DNA of 7,400 bases from Chitinophagaceae bacterium (GCA_025963615.1 JAOQAL010000509.1:1-7400); one strand, 5' to 3'; positions 1 to 5,919 are shown, numbered from the stretch's first letter. The notes: generated by a model from the sequence alone, not told the origin. Numbers and translations: made by a program.

Positions 1-93
1 GCAAGAGCAAAAACGTTAGTCAAAATACCTGGCGACCTTTCCAACTTAAACGGTAAAATGAAACCAACACACCATGTCAGAAAAAGTAAATGA
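1..93 (+). CDS. possible C-terminal tail of an unidentified upstream gene (partial)
   Basis: Reading frame 1 is open from the first base to a TGA at 91-93, giving about 30 residues that end ...MKPTHHVRKSK. The other two forward frames stop earlier, at 17-19 and 54-56. The basic tail would overlap the xseA start by 20 bp, a common arrangement in tight operons, and no promoter-like TAnnTTTG element lies before xseA. The stretch is too short to recognise a family or to exclude chance, so this is only a possibility. Confidence 0.3.
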   Translation, partial: ARAKTLVKIPGDLSNLNGKMKPTHHVRKSK

Positions 94-1609
94 CAAAACT
101 GTTTTCTCGTTGCTTGAGGTGACAAGAAGTATTCAGAAGACGATTGCTGACCGGTACAAAAGTTTTTTTTGGGTTAAAGCCGAAATGAACAAGCTAAACT
201 TTTACCAGCAATCCGGGCATTGTTACCCGGAATTGGTAGAGAAACAAGACGGGAAAGTGGTTGCACAAATAAAATCTAACCTGTGGAAAGAGGACTACGT
301 GAAAATTAATGCTAGGTTCCAAAGAGTTTTAAAAGAACCATTGAAGGACGGTATCAAAATCCTTTTCCTGGCGGGCATTTCTTTTGACCCCACTTACGGT
401 ATTGCGCTTAGAATAATCGATATTGACCCAGCTTATACATTGGGCGACCTGGAAAGGGAAAAGCAGGAAACCATTACCAAACTACAAGAGGAAGGCATCT
501 TCCGCAAAAACCAAGCACTTAGTTTTCCACTCCTGCCGCAAAGAATTGCAATCATTTCAGTGGAAACAAGCAAGGGATATGCTGACTTTTTAAAAGTCGT
601 TGATACTAATTCATGGGGCTATAAATTTTTTCATTTGTTATTTCCTTCGCTGCTGCAGGGAGAAAAAGCCGTTGACGCAATCATCAATCAATTAAAGAGA
701 ATCAGAACGGTAAGCGATCACTTTGATGTAGTGGCCATCATCCGCGGCGGAGGTGGCGATATCGGTTTATCGTGCTATAACAACTATTTGCTTGCAAAAG
801 AAATAACGTTATTTCCCCTTCCTGTTATTACAGGCATTGGGCATGCAACCAATGAAACCGTCTCCGAAATGATTTCATTTTCAAATGCAATTACCCCCAC
901 CAAGCTGGCCGAATATCTTCTGCAAAAGTTCCATAACTTTTCTGTTCCGGTTCAAAATGCAGAAGAAAAGATCATTGATAAATCCAGGAGACTGATCAGT
1001 GATGAAAAAACAAAGTTTACATCAGAGCTGAAGTTATTCCGTTCTGTTACTGAAAACATTTTGCTAAAAAACCGAAATGAAATCAGAGAGCAGGTGCAAT
1101 CGTTGCTTCAACAATCGCATTTTCGTTTCAGGAATGAAAAGGAATATCTTTTTTCAATTAAAGAAGGAATCAGGAAGGGAACAACCAGTGTTTGCTATGC
1201 CGCCAAACAGGAAATAAAAATATTGGCTTTCACGATGAAGAAAGATGTGGGTACTCAGCTCCAGGCTGTCAGATCCGGAATAAATCAACATGCGCAACAA
1301 GTTGCAAGAACCTCGAAAATCATCCTTCATGCAGGGAAAGAAAATCTTATTCAAATCAACGAAAAGCTTTCTGACAAATCTTTGTCGCGTTTGAAAAACG
1401 AACGGATTGAACTTAGTAATATTGAAAAAAATGTAAACAACATGAGTCCCGGGAACGTTTTAAAACGGGGCTACAGTATCACAGTTCTTGAAGGCAAGCC
1501 TATTAAGAATTTTGACAAGGTAAAAGAAGGCGATACGTTAAATACCCTGTTGTATGACGGAAGCATCCTCAGCACAGTAAAATCAGCAACTAAATCAGAA
1601 CCATTATGA
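74..1609 (+). CDS. xseA: exodeoxyribonuclease VII large subunit
   Basis: This is the catalytic subunit of exonuclease VII, which degrades single-stranded DNA from both ends to oligonucleotides and acts with XseB in the cytoplasm. Residues about 10-118 form the N-terminal OB-fold (FFWVKAEMNK, SGHCYPELVEK). The nuclease domain starts near 120 (LGDLEREK) and carries the motifs SVETSKGYADF, RGGGG (224-228) and GHATNETV. Candidates for the E. coli active-site residues are D171, R224 and H257; N260 stands where E. coli has Asp241. A long helical, coiled-coil-prone region covers about 290-455, and the family C-terminal signature VLKRGYSIT (462-470) follows. At 511 residues it is longer than the E. 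coli protein (456), mainly in the helical part. The ATG at 74 fits the usual family N-terminus. Its stop overlaps the xseB start in ATGA, so the two are probably translationally coupled. Confidence 0.96.
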   Translation: MSEKVNDKTVFSLLEVTRSIQKTIADRYKSFFWVKAEMNKLNFYQQSGHCYPELVEKQDGKVVAQIKSNLWKEDYVKINARFQRVLKEPLKDGIKILFLAGISFDPTYGIALRIIDIDPAYTLGDLEREKQETITKLQEEGIFRKNQALSFPLLPQRIAIISVETSKGYADFLKVVDTNSWGYKFFHLLFPSLLQGEKAVDAIINQLKRIRTVSDHFDVVAIIRGGGGDIGLSCYNNYLLAKEITLFPLPVITGIGHATNETVSEMISFSNAITPTKLAEYLLQKFHNFSVPVQNAEEKIIDKSRRLISDEKTKFTSELKLFRSVTENILLKNRNEIREQVQSLLQQSHFRFRNEKEYLFSIKEGIRKGTTSVCYAAKQEIKILAFTMKKDVGTQLQAVRSGINQHAQQVARTSKIILHAGKENLIQINEKLSDKSLSRLKNERIELSNIEKNVNNMSPGNVLKRGYSITVLEGKPIKNFDKVKEGDTLNTLLYDGSILSTVKSATKSEPL

Positions 1610-1827
1610 ATGAAAAAGTAAATTACACGGAAGCCTTTGAAGAGTTGCAGGGAATTGTTTCAGAGATTGAACAAGGGGAAATTTCTGTTGATGAACTTTC
1701 TGAAAAAGTTAAGAGAGCAGCACAATTAATTAAAATCTGCAAATCAAAACTTACCACGACGGAAGAAGATGTAAATAAAATTTTGAAAGAGCTTGTCACT
1801 GCAACTAAAGACGATAATGAAAAATAA
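1606..1827 (+). CDS. xseB: exodeoxyribonuclease VII small subunit
   Basis: This is the small, helical, non-catalytic subunit that binds the helical arm of XseA in the exonuclease VII complex. The 73 residues match the family's usual 60-80. The conserved pattern is clear: YTEAFEELQGIVSEIEQGEIS at about 7-27, then DELSEKVKRAAQLIKICKSKL at 29-49, then a short acidic and lysine-rich tail. The start codon overlaps the xseA stop in ATGA at 1606-1609, so production is likely coupled to xseA in a fixed ratio. No rho-independent terminator follows; the downstream DNA is a long repeat-bearing gap. Confidence 0.95.
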   Translation: MNEKVNYTEAFEELQGIVSEIEQGEISVDELSEKVKRAAQLIKICKSKLTTTEEDVNKILKELVTATKDDNEK

Positions 1828-1830
1828 AAA

Positions 1831-1860
1831 AAGTTTGGGGTTTAAAGTTTGTGGTTAAGG
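1831..1860. repeat. G/T-rich imperfect direct duplication (about 14-16 bp unit)
   Basis: Two adjacent related units, AAGTTTGGGGTTTA (1831-1844) and AAGTTTGTGGTTAAGG (1845-1860), sit immediately after the xseB stop. The strand bias continues to about 1905 with further GTT/AAGGTT fragments. The plus strand is almost free of C for about 35 bases. Confidence 0.5.
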
Positions 1861-1988
1861 TTGTTTCTGGAAGAATTTTGTCTTAAGGTTAAGTGAGTTT
1901 GTTATTAGTAATTCAACTGGAAGAACCGTTTTTAAAATACCCGGATTTGAAGACAATTAGCAGTTCGGGAAGGTTGGATAGCTTATCG

Positions 1989-2023
1989 CTAGACGCTAGA
2001 TACTCGATGCTGGATACTGTCCC
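1989..2023 (+). repeat. heptamer repeat cluster, first copy
   Basis: Five contiguous 7-bp units can be read: CTAGACG, CTAGATA, CTCGATG, CTGGATA and CTGTCCC, with consensus CTRGATR for the first four. The same units occur at 3953-3976 in this orientation and at 4027-4081 in the reverse orientation. The last unit (CTGTCCC) is complementary to GGGACAG at 3988-3994 in the second element, which suggests a common origin longer than the heptamers. Confidence 0.75.
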
Positions 2024-2181
2024 TTGAGCTGACAGGTGCAGATTTTGCATGCCCAATGGCTCTGCTGCGTTGAATTGAGCCGCCAGCTTTAATAAATTAA
2101 TACGACGAAGCTGTCCGGAATTCATACGGGAAGTTGTCTTTAGTACATGGAAGTGCTATTACTTCTTTTTGGGGGTCATTT

Positions 2182-2212
2182 GTTGCCTTTTCCCAAAGAG
2201 GGGTTTTGCAAC
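2182..2212 (+). other. weak imperfect stem-loop upstream of the DGPF gene
   Basis: GTTGC (2182-2186) is complementary to GCAAC (2208-2212). Inside it, CCC (2192-2194) can pair with the G-run near 2200-2203 across a pyrimidine-rich internal loop. It has no T-tract, so it is not a typical terminator. It could be chance, a leader structure or a remnant of a repeat. Confidence 0.22.
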
Positions 2213-2331
2213 TGTGGACCGACTTCACCGGAAAAAGTTTTGAATGGAACATTGGATTTGTTTATGCCTTTTAAATTACTTTTTTGAACTTGCATTGACG
2301 GAAAAAATCAATCAAACACAATCATTATACC

Positions 2332-2700
2332 ATGGAAAAATTTATGCTGATCGTAAGAGAGGACCTGGAAAAAATTGGAAAGCTCACCGCCGAAGAACGT
2401 TTTGCCAATGCCCCCTATATGCTCGACTGGATCAAGTCGATCGCCGAATCGGGAAATTATATTGGTGGGGAGCCGTTGGCTATCACAGGCCGGTATGTAA
2501 GTAAAAACGAGGTGCTGTCTGATGGCCCTTTTATTGAAGCGAAGGAAGGCGTAAGTGGTTACGATATTATTATGGCTGAAAATATAAACCAGGCAGTTGC
2601 CATTGCCCAATCCTGCCCCTTGGTAATGCAGGGCCTCGCAGTGAGAGAAGTAAGGCCAATACAGCTCCCTGTTTTTAATGTCCCGGAACAAAGCTCTTAA
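2332..2700 (+). CDS. DGPF-domain (YCII-related) protein paired with an ECF42 sigma factor
   Basis: This small cytoplasmic protein of 122 residues belongs to the YCII-related/DGPF superfamily. The hallmark DGPF motif is visible at residues 64-67 (VLSDGPFIEAKE), preceded by GGEPLAITGRYVSK (45-58) and followed by GVSGYDIIMAENINQAVAIAQSCP, the family's alpha/beta core ending. The start at the ATG at 2332 gives MEKFMLIVRED, which is typical; M5 is a weaker alternative. DGPF genes are known to sit next to ECF42 sigma factor genes and to be controlled by them. Here the sigma gene follows directly, so co-transcription is likely. The biochemical function of the family is not established. A dimeric alpha/beta-barrel fold is expected, but a catalytic role is not shown. 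Confidence 0.9.
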   Translation: MEKFMLIVREDLEKIGKLTAEERFANAPYMLDWIKSIAESGNYIGGEPLAITGRYVSKNEVLSDGPFIEAKEGVSGYDIIMAENINQAVAIAQSCPLVMQGLAVREVRPIQLPVFNVPEQSS

Positions 2701-2728
2701 TTCTTTATTGGTAACAGATGCATGTATA

Positions 2729-3970
2729 ATGGATAAAGTACAGCTAGCGGTAGATACGCTTTACAAGCAGCACTTTGGTAAACTGGTGGCTTCCCTGCTT
2801 TATTCTTCCCGGGATATTGACCCTGAAACTGCCGAAGACATCGTGCAGGATTCATTTTCTTCGGCCCTTACTGACTGGAGGCTAAAGGGTGTCCCTACAA
2901 ACAGCACAGGGTGGATATACAAAGTTTGCAGGAACAAGGCATTGAATAAAATAAAGAAAGACAAACACCTGGAAGGGCTTTCTGAAAAAACAGTCCCTGG
3001 ATCGGTTGAGATCAGGTTTAGCGAATCGGTGTTGGATGACCAGCAATTAAAATTATTATTTGCCTGTGCCCATCCTGATCTCTCTCCCAAAAGTCAGGTA
3101 GTTATCACCCTCAAATACGTGGTAAACCTAAAAGTAGAAGCCATCGCCAAAATTTTAGGAATGACGATTGATGGCGTGGATAAACTTCTTTTGCGCGCAA
3201 GGCAAAAAATAAAAGATGAAAAGATCATTTTGGAAGAACCTCATCCACAAGCATTAAAACAAAGGCTTTCCATTGTGCACAAAATAATTTATCTCACCTT
3301 TAATGAGGGTTATAAATCATCATCCGGGGGAAAAGAAATTTTGAGGGAAGAGCTATGCGAAGAAGCATTGCTTTTAAATATGGCGCTTATGGACAGCCAT
3401 TTAGGCAATAAGGAAACGGAAGCGCTTCAAGCATTGATGCTGTTTAACGCTGCACGGCTTAAATCAAGGTTCTCCGCTTCGGGAGAACTTCTCGATCTCG
3501 AAAAACAAGACAGGTCGCTTTGGAATAAGGAGCTGATCCTGCTCGCAAATGACTTTTTAAATCGGTCACAGGATGATGTTATCACCACATACCACCTGGA
3601 AGCAGCAATTGCCTGTTTACATTGTGAGGCCGAAAGTTTTAACGCTACCGATTGGAAGACGATAGCAGGTCTTTATGCGCACTTATTATATAATACTCCA
3701 AATCCGTTTGTTGAATTAAATTATGCCATTGCGCTATATTATGCCGGGGAGAAACAACCTTCTTTTAAAATATTAAACGGGCTTCAGCGCCACAGTTTTC
3801 TCAGCCAGTATCATATCCTGAACATGACCCTTGGGAAATTTCATCATCTGGAAGGAGATAACACGCTGGCAAGACAATTCCTTCTTGCTGCTTTTTCTCA
3901 AACCAACATTCCAAAAGAAAAAGACTTCATTCAAAAAATGATTGACGAGACACTAGATGCTGGATACTAG
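2729..3970 (+). CDS. ECF42-type RNA polymerase sigma factor with TPR-like C-terminal extension
   Basis: This sigma-70-family factor directs RNA polymerase to a small set of promoters. From the ATG at 2729 it has 413 residues. Region 2 is at about 5-80 (AEDIVQDSF at 35-43, GWIYKVCRNKALNKIKK at 61-77) and region 4 at about 105-165 (LSPKSQVVITLKY, then the helix-turn-helix VEAIAKILGMTIDGVDKLLLRARQKI). A roughly 240-residue extension follows, with the group hallmarks YLTFNEGY (188-195), EKQDRSLWN (258-266) and the TPR-like NPFVELNYAIAL (325-336). In the ECF42 group this extension, not an anti-sigma factor, is thought to control activity, and none is encoded nearby. An in-frame ATG at 2678 would overlap the DGPF gene by 23 bp; the family N-terminus favours 2729. 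The last codons, TLDAGY and the TAG stop, lie inside a heptamer repeat. Confidence 0.93.
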   Translation: MDKVQLAVDTLYKQHFGKLVASLLYSSRDIDPETAEDIVQDSFSSALTDWRLKGVPTNSTGWIYKVCRNKALNKIKKDKHLEGLSEKTVPGSVEIRFSESVLDDQQLKLLFACAHPDLSPKSQVVITLKYVVNLKVEAIAKILGMTIDGVDKLLLRARQKIKDEKIILEEPHPQALKQRLSIVHKIIYLTFNEGYKSSSGGKEILREELCEEALLLNMALMDSHLGNKETEALQALMLFNAARLKSRFSASGELLDLEKQDRSLWNKELILLANDFLNRSQDDVITTYHLEAAIACLHCEAESFNATDWKTIAGLYAHLLYNTPNPFVELNYAIALYYAGEKQPSFKILNGLQRHSFLSQYHILNMTLGKFHHLEGDNTLARQFLLAAFSQTNIPKEKDFIQKMIDETLDAGY

Positions 3971-3987
3971 ATACTGTGTGATGTTGT

Positions 3988-4013
3988 GGGACAGTGCCTT
4001 TAGGAACTGCCCC
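3988..4013 (+). other. central hairpin of the repeat element
   Basis: GGGACAGTGCC (3988-3998) pairs with GGAACTGCCCC (4003-4013) across a TTTA loop, with nine pairs and two mismatches. The near-symmetry suggests a once-perfect palindrome of the form GGGACAGTTCC/GGAACTGTCCC. The related CTGTCCC also ends the first heptamer cluster at 2017-2023. Confidence 0.6.
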
Positions 4014-4026
4014 CTTAAAAGCGACC

Positions 4027-4081
4027 CATCCAGCATCTAGCATCCAGTATCCAGCATCTGGCATCCAGCTTCCGCATCCAG
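4027..4081 (-). repeat. tandem heptamer array, right arm of the element
   Basis: On the plus strand, contiguous units read CATCCAG, CATCTAG, CATCCAG, TATCCAG, CATCTGG, CATCCAG, then a 6-base unit CTTCCG, then CATCCAG. That is eight units, seven of them exactly 7 bp, with consensus YATCYRG. Substitutions between units are mostly C/T or A/G transitions. Confidence 0.85.
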
Positions 4082-4092
4082 CAAAAAAATTC

Positions 4093-4100
4093 TATTTTTG
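4093..4100 (+). promoter_or_regulatory. Bacteroidota -7 element for clpS
   Basis: TATTTTTG is an exact match to the Bacteroidota -7 consensus TAnnTTTG, 16 bases before the clpS ATG. No TTTG is seen at the -33 position, because that place is occupied by the end of the heptamer array. Confidence 0.6.
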
Positions 4101-4116
4101 CATAAACTTCGCTTGA

Positions 4117-4419
4117 ATGGCGGTTACAAAAAACGATACCAGTACACAGCAATGGGAGGACGTCGGATTATTGACGGACCTGGAAGCGCCCTGTAACCTT
4201 ATTGTATGGAATGATGAGGTAAATACCTTTGAATGGGTGATAGAAACGTTGATTGAAGTATGTGGACATACCCATGAACAGGCTGAACAATGTTCCTATT
4301 TTATACACTACCGTGGAAAATATGCAGTTAAGCAAGGTAGCTATGATGAATTAAAACCTCTCTGCGATGCCATTACAGAGCGTGGCATTGGCGCCACCGT
4401 GGAGGTGACTGCGGGATAA
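4117..4419 (+). CDS. clpS: ATP-dependent Clp protease adaptor ClpS
   Basis: This N-degron recognin binds proteins with destabilising N-terminal residues (Leu, Phe, Tyr, Trp) and delivers them to a Clp AAA+ unfoldase, which in Bacteroidota would be ClpC rather than ClpA. Its 100 residues match the family. After a flexible N-terminal extension (1-25) comes the core: LIVWNDEVNTFEWVIETL (28-45), with N32, D33 and E34 as the likely contacts to the substrate alpha-amino group. CGHTHEQAEQC (49-59) follows, then H64 in YFIHYRGKYAV, corresponding to E. coli His66, and ATVEV near the end. It is followed 60 bp later by aat, whose product creates ClpS substrates. Each gene has its own -7 element, so they may be transcribed separately or together. 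Confidence 0.93.
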   Translation: MAVTKNDTSTQQWEDVGLLTDLEAPCNLIVWNDEVNTFEWVIETLIEVCGHTHEQAEQCSYFIHYRGKYAVKQGSYDELKPLCDAITERGIGATVEVTAG

Positions 4420-4467
4420 CGTCCTTTCAACTCCCTTTTCTTGAACCGCTTCCGTGTTGAATACCTG

Positions 4468-4475
4468 TAATTTTG
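4468..4475 (+). promoter_or_regulatory. Bacteroidota -7 element for aat, implying a leaderless mRNA
   Basis: TAATTTTG is an exact TAnnTTTG match and ends four bases before the aat ATG. The start of transcription would fall at or next to the ATG. The best TTG upstream (4441-4443) is 24 bp away, slightly too far for a standard -33 element. Confidence 0.55.
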
Positions 4476-4479
4476 AGTT

Positions 4480-5139
4480 ATGGCGCTTTTTGTTCTTGAT
4501 AATAAAATCAGTTTTCCTCCCGTCCATCTTGCAGAACCCGACGGATTGCTGGCCATAGGAGGCGACTTATCCACGGACCGGTTAATGCTGGCCTATCGTA
4601 AAGGGATTTTTCCCTGGTACGAAGGAGACCATATTCTTTGGTGGTGTCCCGATCCAAGATTTATTCTTATACCAAGGGAAATTCGTGTCAGCAAGAGCAT
4701 GAGATCCTTATTAAAGAAAAACGATTTTGTATTTACAATTAATAAGGCCTTTGCAGAAGTTATCCGGCAATGTAAAAAAATAAAAAGACATGACCAGGAT
4801 GGCACCTGGATTACGGATGAAGTGGAAATGGCATATACGCGCCTGCATGAACTCGGCCATGCCCATAGTGCAGAAACATGGAAAGATGGTAGGCTGGTAG
4901 GCGGTTTATATGGCATCCGGATGGGCAAAGTATTTTTTGGTGAAAGTATGTTCTGCACAGAAAGCAATGCCTCCAAATTTGCATTTATAAAATACGTGGA
5001 GCAACTGCAAAAGGAAGGAACTGTATTAATAGATTGCCAGGTTTACACAGCACACCTTGAAAGCCTGGGTGCAATTATGGTGGAACGAAAAAAATTTATT
5101 AGTTACCTGGACAAATTTATACCCGTTGCAACTGCTTAA
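4480..5139 (+). CDS. aat: leucyl/phenylalanyl-tRNA--protein transferase
   Basis: This enzyme moves Leu or Phe from aminoacyl-tRNA to the N-terminus of proteins that begin with Arg or Lys (and some Met), marking them for ClpS-dependent proteolysis in the cytoplasm. Its 219 residues fit the family. Motifs in order are LLAIGGDLS (23-31), YRKGIFPWY (39-47), WWCPDPRFIL (54-63), GTWIT (108-112), AYTRLHELGHAHSAE (118-132), VGGLYG (140-145), FFGESMF (152-158, with E155) and LIDCQV (183-188, with D185 and Q187). E155, D185 and Q187 correspond to E. coli Glu156, Asp186 and Gln188. It lies just after clpS, a pairing consistent with one pathway. Its stop TAA overlaps the stop of the convergent esterase gene by four bases. 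Confidence 0.96.
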   Translation: MALFVLDNKISFPPVHLAEPDGLLAIGGDLSTDRLMLAYRKGIFPWYEGDHILWWCPDPRFILIPREIRVSKSMRSLLKKNDFVFTINKAFAEVIRQCKKIKRHDQDGTWITDEVEMAYTRLHELGHAHSAETWKDGRLVGGLYGIRMGKVFFGESMFCTESNASKFAFIKYVEQLQKEGTVLIDCQVYTAHLESLGAIMVERKKFISYLDKFIPVATA

Positions 5140-5867
5140 AACCTTGTTGCCAGGTAATGAGGTAACATCGCTCTCCAGGTAACCCAGTCATGCGGCCATT
5201 CCTCTCCCCAGATATCCAACTCATAGTTTATTCCCTTGTCATAAAGAATTTTGGCAAACCTTCCATTGGCACCGGGATCTTCGTGAGCACCACTGCCGGT
5301 AAGAATATGAAGATGCCCCTGACGGCGGATTTGTTCCAGGATAGTATGATCTGCAAGATTCGGAATATAATGCTGCGGGCTATTAAAATAAACATCTTCA
5401 TCATAATAGCCCTGGGTGTACTCCGTTAGGTCGTAAACCCCGCTCATAGCAATGACGCCATTAATAATATCCGGTCTCTTCAGAAAAAGATTCATACTAT
5501 GCAAAGCTCCGAAAGATGCTCCACAGGTTATTACAGGCGTTTCCCAACTGGTATTGTTCCGGATAAAAGGCACCACTTCGTTATGTATATAATCATTGAA
5601 TTGTCCATGACGGATCATCTTGTGCCGTGGATCCATATTATTATTCATCCAGCTTTCTGTATTAATACTGTTAACAGAAAAGACTTTTACTTTTCCAGTT
5701 TCTATGGACGGCCTGATAGCGTCTATGAGCTGGAAACGTTCATACTCCAGGTAATCAGCCGCTGCTGTTGGCACCATCAATAACGCTATCCCATAATGTC
5801 CGTAAACTGCCACAGGCATTTCTTTGTCTAATGAAGGACTATGCCATGATGTAAGTTCCCGGTTCAT
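5136..5867 (-). CDS. alpha/beta-hydrolase-fold putative esterase
   Basis: This 243-residue protein resembles the putative esterase (esterase D-like) branch of the alpha/beta hydrolases. The nucleophile elbow GASFG is at 116-120, with S118 as the likely catalytic serine. GSGAHEDPGAN (191-201) probably supplies the acid, and H226 in EEWPHDWVTW is the likely catalytic histidine. MSGVYDL (141-147) is a usual strand-loop after the elbow. There is no signal peptide, so it should act in the cytoplasm. The first residues (MNRELTSWHSPSL) match the N-terminal strand expected for the family, which supports this start. The substrate is not identifiable from the sequence. It is transcribed convergently to aat and divergently from the receiver gene, so it forms its own unit. 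Confidence 0.85.
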   Translation of the reverse strand: MNRELTSWHSPSLDKEMPVAVYGHYGIALLMVPTAAADYLEYERFQLIDAIRPSIETGKVKVFSVNSINTESWMNNNMDPRHKMIRHGQFNDYIHNEVVPFIRNNTSWETPVITCGASFGALHSMNLFLKRPDIINGVIAMSGVYDLTEYTQGYYDEDVYFNSPQHYIPNLADHTILEQIRRQGHLHILTGSGAHEDPGANGRFAKILYDKGINYELDIWGEEWPHDWVTWRAMLPHYLATRF

Positions 5868-5887
5868 ACTATGTTACTTTAAAAGCA

Positions 5888-5919
5888 CAAAAATGAAGAT
5901 TAAATAACTGCCCTGCAAA
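5888..5919 (-). promoter_or_regulatory. likely promoter of the esterase gene
   Basis: On the minus strand TTTG (5919-5916) is followed after 20 bp by CATTTTTG (5895-5888), one mismatch from the Bacteroidota -7 consensus TAnnTTTG. The spacing fits the -33/-7 pattern and the predicted leader is about 15 bases. Confidence 0.5.

Larger units (their letters stand above)
1828..2331. other. 504-bp non-coding gap between xseB and the DGPF gene
   Basis: No convincing gene is visible here. From left to right it holds a G/T-rich duplicated unit (1831-1860), a CTTAAG-containing stretch near 1882-1893, a heptamer repeat cluster (1989-2023) and a weak stem-loop (2182-2212). The final AT-rich 70 bp before the DGPF start should contain the promoter. 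The best -7 candidate is TGGATTTG at 2253-2260, one mismatch to TAnnTTTG, but no TTTG lies at the right distance upstream. The minus-strand open frame across 1913-2125 includes the heptamers and has no recognisable family, so it is not called. Confidence 0.6.
3953..4082. repeat. inverted repeat element made of 7-bp units, second copy
   Basis: The left arm (3953-3976) reads CTAGATG, CTGGATA, CTAGATA, CTG. The right arm (4027-4081) holds the reverse-complement units. The two arms are complementary and enclose a central imperfect hairpin (3988-4013), so the whole element could fold into a long nested stem in RNA or a cruciform in DNA. It begins inside the last codons of the sigma factor gene and ends 11 bp before the clpS -7 element. 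It may serve as a 3'-end structure for the sigma transcript, but the T-tract of an intrinsic terminator is missing on the plus strand. Confidence 0.8.

Noticed and set aside
1913..2125. Minus-strand open frame of 70 codons between xseB and the DGPF gene
   Set aside because: It runs through the heptamer repeat, which encodes part of it, and shows no recognisable family or promoter. It is more likely a chance frame across repeat DNA.
2213..2218. TGTGGA as an ECF42-type -35 element (TGTCGA in actinobacteria)
   Set aside because: It has one mismatch, no matching -10 element at the expected spacing, and the actinobacterial motif need not apply in this phylum.
2244..2504. Plus-strand open frame of 86 codons upstream of and inside the DGPF gene
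   Set aside because: It is out of frame with the DGPF gene and the translation is of low quality, with no domain.
2308..2691. Minus-strand open frame of 127 codons
   Set aside because: It lies antisense to the well-supported DGPF gene and its translation has no family features.
3988..4020. Rho-independent terminator of the sigma factor gene
   Set aside because: The hairpin is followed by CTTAAAAG rather than a T-run, so the intrinsic terminator pattern is not met.
4027..4081. CRISPR array
   Set aside because: The units are contiguous 7-mers with no spacers and no cas genes nearby.
4593..4976. Minus-strand open frame of 127 codons
   Set aside because: It is antisense to aat, whose motifs are unambiguous.
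5190..5783. Two plus-strand open frames opposite the esterase gene
   Set aside because: Both are shadows of the minus-strand esterase, which has a clear nucleophile elbow and catalytic histidine.
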